Source of the DNA: Bacteroides sp.
GTDB taxonomy: Bacteria; Bacteroidota; Bacteroidia; Bacteroidales; Bacteroidaceae
Assembly (NCBI RefSeq): GCF_028690125.1
Contig: NZ_JAQVBV010000008.1
Coordinates: 116,610 to 180,609, forward strand
Reading direction: 5' to 3'
Length of the DNA stretch: 64,000 nt
A program made the translations under genes and the position numbers. Shown one piece after another: positions 19,456 through 28,274 of the stretch (position 1 is its first letter; the number at the start of each line of letters is the position of its first letter). The notes beneath the pieces are model-generated. The model searched no databases. It was not told the origin of the DNA and saw only the letters and a list, made by a program, of their open reading frames with translations.

Positions 19456-20376
19456 TTACTTATTCACTCTGAATTTCTCGCAACCGTCTTTTAAGAAAGC
19501 TACAATCTGTTCAGCAGCAGCAATACCCGCATTGATGTTTGCTTCGGCAGTCTGTGCACCCATCTTCTTTGGAGTAGAAAAGTAACGTCCTGCAAACTTT
19601 TCTGCAAATTCCGAATTAGCAACTGGCATGATATCTGTGATATACTTAAAATCAGCACGATCTTCCATCAACTTGATCAATTCTACCTCATTAATAACTT
19701 CCTTACGGGCAGTATTCACCAACATCGCTCCTTTAGGCATATCTTTCAACAAAGCATAGTTGATAGAATTTTTAGTTTCAGCAGTTGCCGGAATATGCAA
19801 AGATACCACCTGACAAGTTTTATACAATTCTTCTGCTGAGTCGAGTGCTTTTACACCGTCTTTTTCGATCACTTCTTTGGGGCAGAATGCATCGTAAGCA
19901 TATACTTCCATTCCGAAACCTTTAGCTACACGTGCTACGTTACGACCTACGTTTCCGTAAGCATGGATACCTAATTTCTTACCCATCAATTCTGTACCAG
20001 AAGTTCCATTATAGAAGTTGCGAACGGCATAAACCATCATACCCAAAGCAAGTTCGGCAACAGCATTAGAGTTCTGTCCAGGAGTATTCATCACACAAAC
20101 ATTGTGAGCAGTGGCAGCAGCAAGATCTACATTATCATATCCGGCACCTGCACGAACTACTATTTTCAGTTCTTTGGCTGCATCGAGCACTTCTGCATCA
20201 ATAATATCACTACGGATAATAATAGCATTCGCATCTTTCACTGCATCCAGCAATTGTGCCTTATCTGTATACTTCTCAAGTAAAGCGAGCTCGTATCCGG
20301 CTGCTTCGATTTCTTTACAAATTCCGTCTACAGCAACTTTTGCAAACGGTTTTTCTGTAGCTACAAGTACTTTCAT
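19456..20376 (-). CDS. serA: D-3-phosphoglycerate dehydrogenase, short Lys-type
   Basis: A 306-residue NAD-dependent 2-hydroxyacid dehydrogenase catalysing the first step of serine synthesis. The substrate Arg is in VRAGAGYDNVDLAAA (~74-88), the dinucleotide fold in GIHAYGNVGRNVARV (~136-150), and the second Arg at R224 in NTARKEV. Where classical SerA has the catalytic His (TPHxG), this protein reads TPKKMGA (Lys270-271), the pattern of the short Lys-type phosphoglycerate dehydrogenases. It lacks the C-terminal ACT domain, so feedback by serine in the E. coli manner is not expected. It lies 99 bp downstream of serC. Confidence 0.93.
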   Translation of the reverse strand: MKVLVATEKPFAKVAVDGICKEIEAAGYELALLEKYTDKAQLLDAVKDANAIIIRSDIIDAEVLDAAKELKIVVRAGAGYDNVDLAAATAHNVCVMNTPGQNSNAVAELALGMMVYAVRNFYNGTSGTELMGKKLGIHAYGNVGRNVARVAKGFGMEVYAYDAFCPKEVIEKDGVKALDSAEELYKTCQVVSLHIPATAETKNSINYALLKDMPKGAMLVNTARKEVINEVELIKLMEDRADFKYITDIMPVANSEFAEKFAGRYFSTPKKMGAQTAEANINAGIAAAEQIVAFLKDGCEKFRVNK

Positions 20377-20401
20377 AGTCTATCTATAATCTTTTAAAAA
20401 G

Positions 20402-20467
20402 ATTCACCACAGAATCCCACAAAGTTTCACGATATGCGTTAGAACCATGTGCCACTCTGTGGTGAAT
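20402..20467 (-). promoter_or_regulatory. Inverted repeat between serC and serA
   Basis: ATTCACCACAGA (20402-20413) pairs perfectly with TCTGTGGTGAAT (20456-20467), with a 42-nt loop. Placed between serC and serA it may tune the relative amount of the two enzymes. Its CCACAGA/TCTGTGG core recurs in the hairpin after serA. Confidence 0.45.
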
Positions 20468-20475
20468 ATTATTCA

Positions 20476-21543
20476 TTAATGAAGTTTCTCAAATTCCTGC
20501 ATACAATCAATCAAAGCCTGTACACTTTCTTTCGGCAAAGCATTGTAGCAAGATGCACGGAAACCGCCAACAGAACGGTGTCCCTTAATACCTACCATAC
20601 CTTTTTCCGTAGCAAACTTCATAAAGTCTGCTTCCAAATCTTTGTATTCAGGAGTCATTACGAAACAAATGTTCATACGAGAACGATCTTCTTTAACAGC
20701 AGTACCCACGAACATTTTGTTACGATCGATTTCATCATACAGCATATCAGCTTTCTCAATAGCACGACGTTCCATTTCTTTCACACCACCTTGTGCTTTG
20801 ATCCAACGTAAGTTTAACAATGCAGTATAAATAGGTACTACTGGAGGAGTGTTAAACATAGAACCGTTATCGATATGAGTCTGATAATTCAGCATAGACG
20901 GTATGTAACGTGAAACTTTACCTACAGCATCATTCTTTACAATCACGAATGTAACACCTGCAGGAGCCAAGTTTTTCTGTGCACCACCATAAATACATAT
21001 ATATTTAGAAACGTCAATCGGACGTGAAAAAATATCAGAAGACATATCAGCAACCATAGGTACCGGAGAATCGATATCTTTCTTCAATTCTGTACCGTAG
21101 ATAGTGTTATTAGTAGTAATGTGGAAATAATCTGCGTCTACCGGAATCGTGTAATCTTTCGGAATGTATGTATAAGTAGCTTCAGCAGAAGAGGCAACTT
21201 CGACAACCTCTCCAAATCCTTTAGCTTCCTTCATTGCCTTTTTAGCCCAAACACCAGTATTCAGATATGCAGCTTTCTTCTCTAGGAAGTTATAAGGTAC
21301 CATACAGAACTCCAGACTAGCACCTCCACCCAAGAACAGGACCGAATAACCTTCGGGGATATTAAGTAATTCCTTGAATAATACCTCTGCTTCATCAACC
21401 ACAGGTTGGAAGTCTTTAGCACGGTGACTGATTTCCATCAAAGAGAGACCAGAGCCGTTGAAATCTAAAATAGCCTTCGCTGTATCCTCTATCACCTCAC
21501 GCGGAAGAATGGAAGGTCCTGCATTGAAATTATGCTTTTTCAT
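20476..21543 (-). CDS. serC: Phosphoserine aminotransferase
   Basis: A 355-residue class-V PLP enzyme that converts 3-phosphohydroxypyruvate and glutamate to phosphoserine. The N-terminus [14 protein letters not shown] (4-17), [13 protein letters not shown] (~34-46) and PLP lysine K190 in [12 protein letters not shown] are all present, as is the C-terminal substrate loop [18 protein letters not shown]. It is the first gene of serC-serA-DUF1015. Upstream (21544 on) is its likely promoter region. Length and residues are normal. Confidence 0.97.
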   Translation of the reverse strand: MKKHNFNAGPSILPREVIEDTAKAILDFNGSGLSLMEISHRAKDFQPVVDEAEVLFKELLNIPEGYSVLFLGGGASLEFCMVPYNFLEKKAAYLNTGVWAKKAMKEAKGFGEVVEVASSAEATYTYIPKDYTIPVDADYFHITTNNTIYGTELKKDIDSPVPMVADMSSDIFSRPIDVSKYICIYGGAQKNLAPAGVTFVIVKNDAVGKVSRYIPSMLNYQTHIDNGSMFNTPPVVPIYTALLNLRWIKAQGGVKEMERRAIEKADMLYDEIDRNKMFVGTAVKEDRSRMNICFVMTPEYKDLEADFMKFATEKGMVGIKGHRSVGGFRASCYNALPKESVQALIDCMQEFEKLH

Positions 21544-21876
21544 TTGAAGTTTGTTTTTGGTTTAACATTTTCGTTAGTTTATGTCTTACGACCCTGCGAA
21601 TTTACGAATTAATTTCCGCCAGACAAATCTTTCCTTATAAAAACACTGTTTTAAAGCACATTTCTCTTACTTTTTATTGGTTTATACAAGATATATACAC
21701 CATATTGTTATCTATACATATCAAGTATGGGCTTTTAGACGAAAATAAAAGTTCACAAGAAATATTAATTACAATATAATAGGAAGAGGCCCTAAAAATA
21801 ATCATCCCCAAACTTATTACTATAAATTCGGGGATATTTGTCAAATCAACGATAAAACCAAAGATTGCAAACTGCT
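21544..21876. other. Gap between the DbpA-like helicase gene and serC
   Basis: 333 bp with no plausible gene. It must hold the serC promoter (minus strand) and the end of the helicase transcript. The only structure seen is a short stem ATCCCC (21804-21809) with GGGGAT (21840-21845), a weak candidate terminator for the helicase gene. Confidence 0.4.
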
Positions 21877-23211
21877 TTACTTTGCTTCTTCAATAATGGT
21901 TTTCATTCCTTTGATTTTCTCGCCTTGAATCAGGTTTAATAATTGCTTAACTTTAGTAAGTCGGATTGCCACAAATGAATAATGCTCTTTCACATCAATG
22001 GCCCCAACATCTTCACGGTTCAAGTTACCTTTTTTGTATAGGAATCCTGCAATATCGATTCGGCTCAATTTTTCTTTCTTTCCTTTACCTATATATATAG
22101 TAGCCCAAACTGATTTTGGAGGCCGAGGAGGATTTTCAGGCAATACAATAGTTTCTATATCTTCCGGAATATAAGGTGGTAACTTTTCTTCCTCAGTAAG
22201 AATCAGATACGATTTACCCGTTGCATCCCAACGAGCAGTACGTCCATTACGGTGCGTAAATGCTTCTTCATTAACAGGTAAATGATAATGGATAATATGT
22301 TCTATTTCCGGTATATCGAGTCCTCTTGCAGCAAGATCAGTAGAAATCAGAACGTGACAACTACCATTACGGAATTTATACAAAGCCCGTTCCCGATCCG
22401 GTTGCTCCATCCCCCCATGAAAACGTTCGGCAGACAATCTCTTCTCAGCCAATAATTTATGTACACGATCCACCGCATCACGATGATTGCAGAAGACAAT
22501 ACTAGAACTACTTCCCAATGTACAAAGCAGATTATAAAGTGTATCTACCTTATCTTTTGCAGGAGATAGTACTTTCATCAAAGTTAAACGGGAATCTTTT
22601 TTTTCAGAAGTTTCTAGAAGAAAATTCAGTTTAACCGTCCGGTTTAGTCCTGTGAATTGAGGGATTTCTTCGGCGTCAGTGGCTGACAAAAGCATCCTTT
22701 TCTTCAGTCCTGGAAGTTGGGTGATAATCTCCGCCATTTCATCATGAAAGCCAAACTCTAATGACTTATCGAATTCATCAATAATCAGTGTATGAATAGT
22801 TTCAGGATTGAAGTTTCCTTTTGATAAATGGTCAGTAATACGCCCCGGGGTACCAATGATGACAGCAGGATGATTACCTACAATACTTTTTTTTTCTTCA
22901 GCGATAGGATGTCCACCATAGCAGCAACAGGTTTTCCAAGAAGTCCCCATTGATTTAAATACAATATCTATCTGTAAAGCTAACTCACGTGAAGGCACAA
23001 GAATCAATACTTGCACATTATCATCATCTGGTGTTAGGGTGAGCAACAAAGGCAAGAGATACGCCAAAGTTTTTCCCGAGCCTGTAGGTGACAAAAGAAT
23101 CACATCTTTCTTACCTATGGCTTGTTCTAGTGATGCTTCTTGCATTGGATTCAGCGTCTCGATATTCAAATTACGAAGGGCTGACTCTATTATTTCATTT
23201 TTCTGTAACAT
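21877..23211 (-). CDS. DEAD-box RNA helicase, DbpA-like
   Basis: A 444-residue ATP-dependent RNA helicase. Motifs: SPTGSGKT (41-48), PSRELALQ (~73-80), TPGR (~121-124), DEFD in place of DEAD (145-148), SAT (175-177), ARGLD and HRNGRTAR in the second RecA domain. The last ~75 residues (VWATIYIGKGKKEKLSRIDI onwards) form a DbpA-type RNA-binding domain, which in E. coli targets 23S rRNA hairpin 92 during ribosome assembly. The start chosen is ATG at 23211 (MLQKNEII); the longer frame begins with TTG inside the promoter. Confidence 0.9.
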   Translation of the reverse strand: MLQKNEIIESALRNLNIETLNPMQEASLEQAIGKKDVILLSPTGSGKTLAYLLPLLLTLTPDDDNVQVLILVPSRELALQIDIVFKSMGTSWKTCCCYGGHPIAEEKKSIVGNHPAVIIGTPGRITDHLSKGNFNPETIHTLIIDEFDKSLEFGFHDEMAEIITQLPGLKKRMLLSATDAEEIPQFTGLNRTVKLNFLLETSEKKDSRLTLMKVLSPAKDKVDTLYNLLCTLGSSSSIVFCNHRDAVDRVHKLLAEKRLSAERFHGGMEQPDRERALYKFRNGSCHVLISTDLAARGLDIPEIEHIIHYHLPVNEEAFTHRNGRTARWDATGKSYLILTEEEKLPPYIPEDIETIVLPENPPRPPKSVWATIYIGKGKKEKLSRIDIAGFLYKKGNLNREDVGAIDVKEHYSFVAIRLTKVKQLLNLIQGEKIKGMKTIIEEAK

Positions 23212-23215
23212 AGAA

Positions 23216-23223
23216 CAAAAGTA
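23216..23223 (-). promoter_or_regulatory. -7 promoter box next to the helicase start codon
   Basis: TACTTTTG on the minus strand (23223-23216) is followed by TTCT and then the ATG at 23211. As for yigZ, the transcript is predicted to begin at or very near the start codon. Confidence 0.45.
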
Positions 23224-23253
23224 CAAAAAGAATAGAAGAATAAGAGGAAATTA

Positions 23254-23433
23254 TCAAACTTTAGCCATACCCGTTAAAATGTAACGACCTTTTAAGTTAT
23301 GCTCCTTCATATATATTACGACTTCTGCCCGACAAGCTGAAATTAAGGCATATCCTGTAATATTTTCATTGATAGCTTTGGTAAATGAATATTCTGTGTC
23401 ATTGTGAATAAAAGATATACGATGATATTCCAT
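23254..23433 (-). CDS. 59-residue hypothetical protein
   Basis: A short open frame starting MEYHRISFIHND and ending YILTGMAKV before TGA at 23254-23256. A good -7 box TATATTTG (23474-23467) lies 33 nt upstream. The composition (mixed charged and aliphatic, one Cys, no low-complexity run) resembles a small folded protein, perhaps two beta strands and a helix. I do not recognise the family. It sits alone between the nqr terminator and the helicase gene. The existence of the gene is likely but unproven. Confidence 0.55.
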   Translation of the reverse strand: MEYHRISFIHNDTEYSFTKAINENITGYALISACRAEVVIYMKEHNLKGRYILTGMAKV

Positions 23434-23571
23434 AACATAATGAGTTTAAAAAATCAATATTGGTGTCAAATATACAAAATTAATAGATAATATTAATGAA
23501 AATGGGAAACTATATTCGGGAGGAATATGAAATTCATAGGAACCGGATAAATGGCGAGTGGTAAAAAAGTA

Positions 23572-23617
23572 AACGGGAAACCTGAAAGGTGTAATTACCT
23601 TCATCAGACTTCCCGTT
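23572..23617 (-). terminator. Terminator of the nqr operon
   Basis: AACGGGAA (23572-23579) pairs with TTCCCGTT (23610-23617), and an inner hairpin AGGT-AATT-ACCT lies at 23587-23600. It is located 38 bp beyond the nqrF stop on the minus strand. Confidence 0.55.
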
Positions 23618-23654
23618 AATTTTATATACTGTATTTTTTGATGTATATCCGAAA

Positions 23655-24929
23655 TTATGCTCCGAAGTTATCAAACATTAAGTTCTGTGGCGGAACACCC
23701 AAATCATCAAGCATTTTCTCAACAGCTTTTGACATCGGGCCAGGGCCACACATATAGTATTCGATATCTTCAGGGGCTTCGTGGTTCTTCAGATATGTTT
23801 CGTAAATTACCTGATGTACGAATCCCGGAGTATATTTCACGCCTACAGCGTCAGCAGCAGGATCCGGACGGTCAAGTGCCAGATGGAATGTGAAGTTCGG
23901 GAAGTCTTTCTCTATTTGCAGAAAGTCTTCCAGATAGAATACTTCGTTCAAAGCACGTGCACCATAGAAGTAAGTCATCTTACGGTCAGTGGTATGCAAT
24001 GTCTTTGTCAAGTGCATGATCTGCGCACGCAATGGAGCCATACCGGCACCACCACCAATCCACATCATTTCTTTCTTTGAATCAAAAATCGGATGGAAGT
24101 CTCCGTAAGGACCACTCATCATCACCTTGTCACCCGGTTTCAGAGTAAAAATATAAGAAGAAGCAATACCCGCAGGTACATCCATAAATCCAGGACCTTG
24201 ATCTTTCGGTTTGAACGGAGGAGTAGCGATACGTACTGTCAGCATGATACGATCACCTTCTGCCGGATAGTTAGCCATAGAATAAGCACGGATTGTTTCC
24301 TCGTTGTTTGTACACTTCAAGCCAAACAGTCCGAATTTTTCCCAAGTCGTCAAATATTCATCACCAATCAAACTCTTATCAATGTCTTTGTTATAATCCA
24401 TTGCATATTTAGGAATTTTGATCTGAGCATAAGAACCTGGCAGAAAATCCATGTGCTCACCTTTCGGTAAAGCAACAATAAATTCTTTGATAAATGTAGC
24501 GACGTTCTTATTGGAAATCACTTCGCACTCCCACTCTTTTACACCGAGAACAGATTCATCGATCTTAATAGCCATGTCGCCTTTTACTTTCACCTGACAG
24601 CCCAGACGCCAGTGGTTTTGCTGCTGCTTACGACTGAAGTGAGGAACTTCAGAAGGCAAAATTTCACCACCACCTTCAATTACCTGGCATTTACATTGTC
24701 CACAAGAGCCCTTACCACCACAAGCGGATGACAGGAATATTCCGTTTACAGACAGTGTATTCAGCAAAGTAGAGCCGGAAGCTACTTCCATTTCTGTATC
24801 GCCGTTAATTGTCAGTTTCACATCTCCTGAGGGCACCAAGAATTTCTTGAGAACCAGCAAGATGATAACAAGCAGCAGAATAACCACAAGGAATACTCCA
24901 ACGCTCGCTAATATTAAATTCATATCCAT
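23655..24929 (-). CDS. nqrF: Na+-translocating NADH:quinone reductase subunit F
   Basis: A 424-residue electron-input subunit of Na+-NQR. One N-terminal transmembrane helix (~6-28) is followed by a plant-type [2Fe-2S] domain with Cys70, Cys76, Cys79 and Cys111 (CGGKGSCGQCKC), an FAD domain (RAYSMANYPAEGD) and an NADH-binding domain (MWIGGGAGMAPLRAQI, YMCGPGPM), ending MFDNFGA. It oxidises NADH and passes electrons through FAD and the iron-sulfur centre to the membrane subunits. It is last in nqrABCDEF, 18 bp behind nqrE. Confidence 0.97.
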   Translation of the reverse strand: MDMNLILASVGVFLVVILLLVIILLVLKKFLVPSGDVKLTINGDTEMEVASGSTLLNTLSVNGIFLSSACGGKGSCGQCKCQVIEGGGEILPSEVPHFSRKQQQNHWRLGCQVKVKGDMAIKIDESVLGVKEWECEVISNKNVATFIKEFIVALPKGEHMDFLPGSYAQIKIPKYAMDYNKDIDKSLIGDEYLTTWEKFGLFGLKCTNNEETIRAYSMANYPAEGDRIMLTVRIATPPFKPKDQGPGFMDVPAGIASSYIFTLKPGDKVMMSGPYGDFHPIFDSKKEMMWIGGGAGMAPLRAQIMHLTKTLHTTDRKMTYFYGARALNEVFYLEDFLQIEKDFPNFTFHLALDRPDPAADAVGVKYTPGFVHQVIYETYLKNHEAPEDIEYYMCGPGPMSKAVEKMLDDLGVPPQNLMFDNFGA

Positions 24930-24947
24930 TGTTTTTTCCTTTCTTTA

Positions 24948-25574
24948 TTAGATGTTCAAACCAGAGAAACACATAAATGCGATGGCCATCAAACCTACTG
25001 TGATAAATGTGATACCTAAACCTTTCAACGGAGCAGGTACATCAGAGTAAGCCATTTTTTCGCGGATAGCAGCCAAACCTACAATAGCCAGCAACCAGCC
25101 GATACCTGAACCTAGTGCATAAGAGATAGCATCCCAAATGTCACCAATATATTTCGGATCGCTCGGAGCCACATTGATACGTTGCTGCATAAACAGCGAA
25201 GCACCCATGATTGCACAGTTTACAGCAATCAATGGCAAGAAAATACCGAGTGAAGCATACAACGACGGACTGAAACGTTCTACTACCATCTCTACCAACT
25301 GGACGATACCAGCAATAACGGCAATGAAAAGAATAAAACTCAAGAAGCTGAGATCAACGCCTTCAATAATAGCATTGGCTGCTAACACCTTGGTTTGCAA
25401 CAAATAATTGACAGGAAGAGTAACGATCAATACGAAAGTTACAGCAATACCCAGTCCTACGGCAGTCTTCACATTCTTCGATACCGCCAGGTATGAACAC
25501 ATACCCAGGAAGAATGCGAATATCATATTGTCCACAAAGATGGAGCGGACGAATAAACTTAATAAATGTTCCAT
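24948..25574 (-). CDS. nqrE: Na+-translocating NADH:quinone reductase subunit E
   Basis: A 208-residue polytopic membrane subunit with about six hydrophobic segments. It starts [21 protein letters not shown] and contains the [18 protein letters not shown] segment with the Cys that, paired with one in NqrD, ligates the intramembrane iron centre. Length and spacing fit NqrE. It lies between nqrD and nqrF; the 132-bp gap to nqrD holds no gene. Confidence 0.97.
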   Translation of the reverse strand: MEHLLSLFVRSIFVDNMIFAFFLGMCSYLAVSKNVKTAVGLGIAVTFVLIVTLPVNYLLQTKVLAANAIIEGVDLSFLSFILFIAVIAGIVQLVEMVVERFSPSLYASLGIFLPLIAVNCAIMGASLFMQQRINVAPSDPKYIGDIWDAISYALGSGIGWLLAIVGLAAIREKMAYSDVPAPLKGLGITFITVGLMAIAFMCFSGLNI

Positions 25575-25706
25575 ATCTTTAATTAAGAATTTAGAAAGAA
25601 GAATTTAGAATGGACAGAGAATGATAAAGAATATACGGCAAGCATAGCCCAAATCCTCATTCTTATTTTTTCATTCTTCATTTTCTTCTATTCTTCATTT
25701 ATATTA

Positions 25707-26342
25707 TTACTTTTCTTGCAGTTCTTTGTGACGTGCACGTTGATACCAGATTATGCAAGCTACGATAATCAATGCCATAGGCGGCATCAACATCAGACCG
25801 TTGTTTACGTATCCGGTATTCTGGATCGGTGCATAGTTCAATATATTGAAACCAAGCAATGTTCCCGAACCAAGTAGTTCGCGGAAGAAAGCTACGATTA
25901 CCAAAATCTTTGCATATCCCAAACCATTACCCAAACCGTCAAGGAAAGATTCCCAAGGACCGTTTTGCATAGCAAATGCTTCCAAACGTCCCATCAGGAT
26001 ACAGTTTGTAATGATCAAACCTACGTAAACAGAAAGCTGAACGCTTACATCATAAGCAAACGCTTTCAGGATTTCACTTACAATAGTTACCAAAGCAGCA
26101 ACCACTACCAACTGAACAATGATACGGATACGATTAGGAATGGTTTTACGCAACAATGAAATAACTACGTTAGAGAATGCAGTAATCACTGTTACCGAAA
26201 GCCCCATCACGATGGCAGGTTCCAGTTTAGCGGTTACAGCAAGGGCTGAACAGATACCCAATACCTGTACGGTTACCGGATTATCCATTCCCAGCGGAGC
26301 GGAGAATACTTCTTTATTTCTCTTTGAAAACAATTGTCCCAT
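25707..26342 (-). CDS. nqrD: Na+-translocating NADH:quinone reductase subunit D
   Basis: A 211-residue integral membrane subunit homologous to NqrE and RnfE. The first helix region reads NPVTVQVLGICSALAVTAKLEPA, with the Cys of the inter-subunit iron site; the GPWESFLDGLGNGLGYAKIL segment is typical of the family. It is 20 bp behind nqrC. With NqrB and NqrE it forms the Na+-conducting membrane part. Confidence 0.97.
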   Translation of the reverse strand: MGQLFSKRNKEVFSAPLGMDNPVTVQVLGICSALAVTAKLEPAIVMGLSVTVITAFSNVVISLLRKTIPNRIRIIVQLVVVAALVTIVSEILKAFAYDVSVQLSVYVGLIITNCILMGRLEAFAMQNGPWESFLDGLGNGLGYAKILVIVAFFRELLGSGTLLGFNILNYAPIQNTGYVNNGLMLMPPMALIIVACIIWYQRARHKELQEK

Positions 26343-26362
26343 ATTCTTATTTCTCCTCCTTA

Positions 26363-27043
26363 TTATTTAGTTAAAAAACTTAAGTAACTATTCAGACAAG
26401 CCTTCAACATGGCATCCACACCTACAGAAGTGATAGTACCACCGGAAATACCATCTACCTGATATTCAGGTTTCTCTATCTTACCGTTCTTTACAACACC
26501 AAGAGCGACAGCACCGTTATCCAACGTTTTCTTGCCTTCAAACATTTTCTGGAACCAGTCAGTTGCGATTTCCGCACCCAGGCCCGGAGTTTCACTTGCG
26601 TGTGAGAAATAAGTACCATAAACGGTATCCTTATCTTCGTTCAGTGCAACATATCCCCAGATAGCTCCCCAAAGACCAGCACCGTAAACAGGAATCACAT
26701 ACTTAGCCTGACCATCTACTTCGCATACAAATACATGCAGACGTTGGTTCTCTTTTGCCTCTTTCTCGTAGTTAGTAACAAAATCGCCTGTATTTTCAGT
26801 CAGTGTACCATCTACGTTCATTAGCATGTCACCTTTTACATATTTATTATATTCTGCATCCGCGTTTTCTACATTCTTAATGTTCAATGCAGCAAGAATT
26901 TGTTTCTTAGTATCCAGCTGAACATTCTTACTTTGCGTTTCTCTTAGAGAAGAACTAACGAATGCCAACAGGAATGCAACGATAACAACCATTACCGAAG
27001 CATAAATGATAGTATAACTATTACTATTCGTATTCATTTTCAT
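26363..27043 (-). CDS. nqrC: Na+-translocating NADH:quinone reductase subunit C
   Basis: A 226-residue subunit with one N-terminal membrane anchor (~11-30) and a periplasmic FMN-binding domain. The covalent flavin motif is SGGTITS (S-G-x-T-x-T) near residue 199-205 in DGISGGTITSVGVDAML; FMN is attached to the last Thr by the ApbE transferase. No apbE gene is in the window. It lies 7 bp behind nqrB. The LGAEIATDWFQKMFEGK region fits the family. Confidence 0.97.
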   Translation of the reverse strand: MKMNTNSNSYTIIYASVMVVIVAFLLAFVSSSLRETQSKNVQLDTKKQILAALNIKNVENADAEYNKYVKGDMLMNVDGTLTENTGDFVTNYEKEAKENQRLHVFVCEVDGQAKYVIPVYGAGLWGAIWGYVALNEDKDTVYGTYFSHASETPGLGAEIATDWFQKMFEGKKTLDNGAVALGVVKNGKIEKPEYQVDGISGGTITSVGVDAMLKACLNSYLSFLTK

Positions 27044-27050
27044 TCGGTAT

Positions 27051-28220
27051 TTATTGGTTAGACTTAACAGTACGTTTTTCGCGCCGAGAAATATTACTTT
27101 GAACTACACAATAGTCAATCAACGGAGCGAAGATGTTCATCAGCAAGATGGCAAGCATCATACCTTCCGGATAACCTGGATTCAGTACGCGAATAACAAT
27201 CGCCATCACACCGATCAAGAATCCGAAAATATATTTTCCAGTTTCTGTACGTGCAGAAGTGACAGGGTCGGTAGCCATAAACACAGCACCAAAGCAAAAA
27301 CCACCTAAAACAAGGTGTTCATACCAAGGCATATGAGCCATTGCAGTATCCGGACCTACAGTATTAAATACCCAAGCCATAAATGCGCCACCAACGAATA
27401 CAGAGATCATTGACTTCCAACTTGCAACACCTGTCCACAAGAGGATAACGGCACCGATTAGAATAGCGATCACGCTAGTTTCACCGATAGAACCCGGAAT
27501 CAGACCTGTAACCATATCCATATTGAAAGGAGGAACTGCACCGGTTGTTGCAGCTTGCCCCAATGGAGTAGCTACAGTCAATCCATCTACTGCTTGTCCT
27601 ATACCAAGAATACTATCGCCAGATACCCAAACGGCATCACCGGACATCTTAGTTGGATAAGCGAAGAAAAGAAATGCACGAGTAATCAATGCTACGTTGA
27701 AAATATTCATACCTGTACCACCGAATACTTCTTTCGCAAAGATTACAGAGAATGCAGTAGCTACAGCAAGAATCCACAACGGACAGTCTACCGGAACGAT
27801 CATTGGGATCAGAATACCTGAAACCAAGAATCCTTCCTGAATTTCTTCTTTCTTCCATTGAGCTATAACAAACTCAATACCCAAACCTACTACATAAGAT
27901 ACGATGATTTTTGGCAATACAGCCAGGAATCCGTAGATAAACATTTCGAAGAAACTACCAGTAGCTCCTGTGTGAGTGAAATGCTGGTAACCTACGTTAT
28001 ACATACCGAACAAAAGTGCCGGTACTAATGAGATAACCACAATCGACATGATACGTTTACTGTCGATGGCGTCGTGTATATGCGTTCCCGTTTTCGCAGT
28101 CTTGTTAGGCACGAACAGGAATGTTTCGAAGCCGTCGAACACCGACTGGAATGCGTGGAATTTGCCGCCCTCTTCAAAGTTAGGCTTTATCTTATCGAGA
28201 TAATTTCTTAACGCTTTCAT
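27051..28220 (-). CDS. nqrB: Na+-translocating NADH:quinone reductase subunit B
   Basis: A 389-residue membrane subunit with ten or so helices. It binds covalent FMN at the Thr in the DGLTVATPLGQAA stretch (~222-234), non-covalent riboflavin, and the quinone. N-terminal KPNFEEGGKFHAFQSVFDGFETF and FGGTGMNIFNVALITRAFLFFAYP are family hallmarks. It is essential for Na+ transport by the complex. Between nqrA (54 bp upstream) and nqrC. Confidence 0.97.
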   Translation of the reverse strand: MKALRNYLDKIKPNFEEGGKFHAFQSVFDGFETFLFVPNKTAKTGTHIHDAIDSKRIMSIVVISLVPALLFGMYNVGYQHFTHTGATGSFFEMFIYGFLAVLPKIIVSYVVGLGIEFVIAQWKKEEIQEGFLVSGILIPMIVPVDCPLWILAVATAFSVIFAKEVFGGTGMNIFNVALITRAFLFFAYPTKMSGDAVWVSGDSILGIGQAVDGLTVATPLGQAATTGAVPPFNMDMVTGLIPGSIGETSVIAILIGAVILLWTGVASWKSMISVFVGGAFMAWVFNTVGPDTAMAHMPWYEHLVLGGFCFGAVFMATDPVTSARTETGKYIFGFLIGVMAIVIRVLNPGYPEGMMLAILLMNIFAPLIDYCVVQSNISRREKRTVKSNQ

Positions 28221-28274
28221 TAATATATTTACAATTTTACGATTTACAATTTACGATTTGCCATACGAACATTA

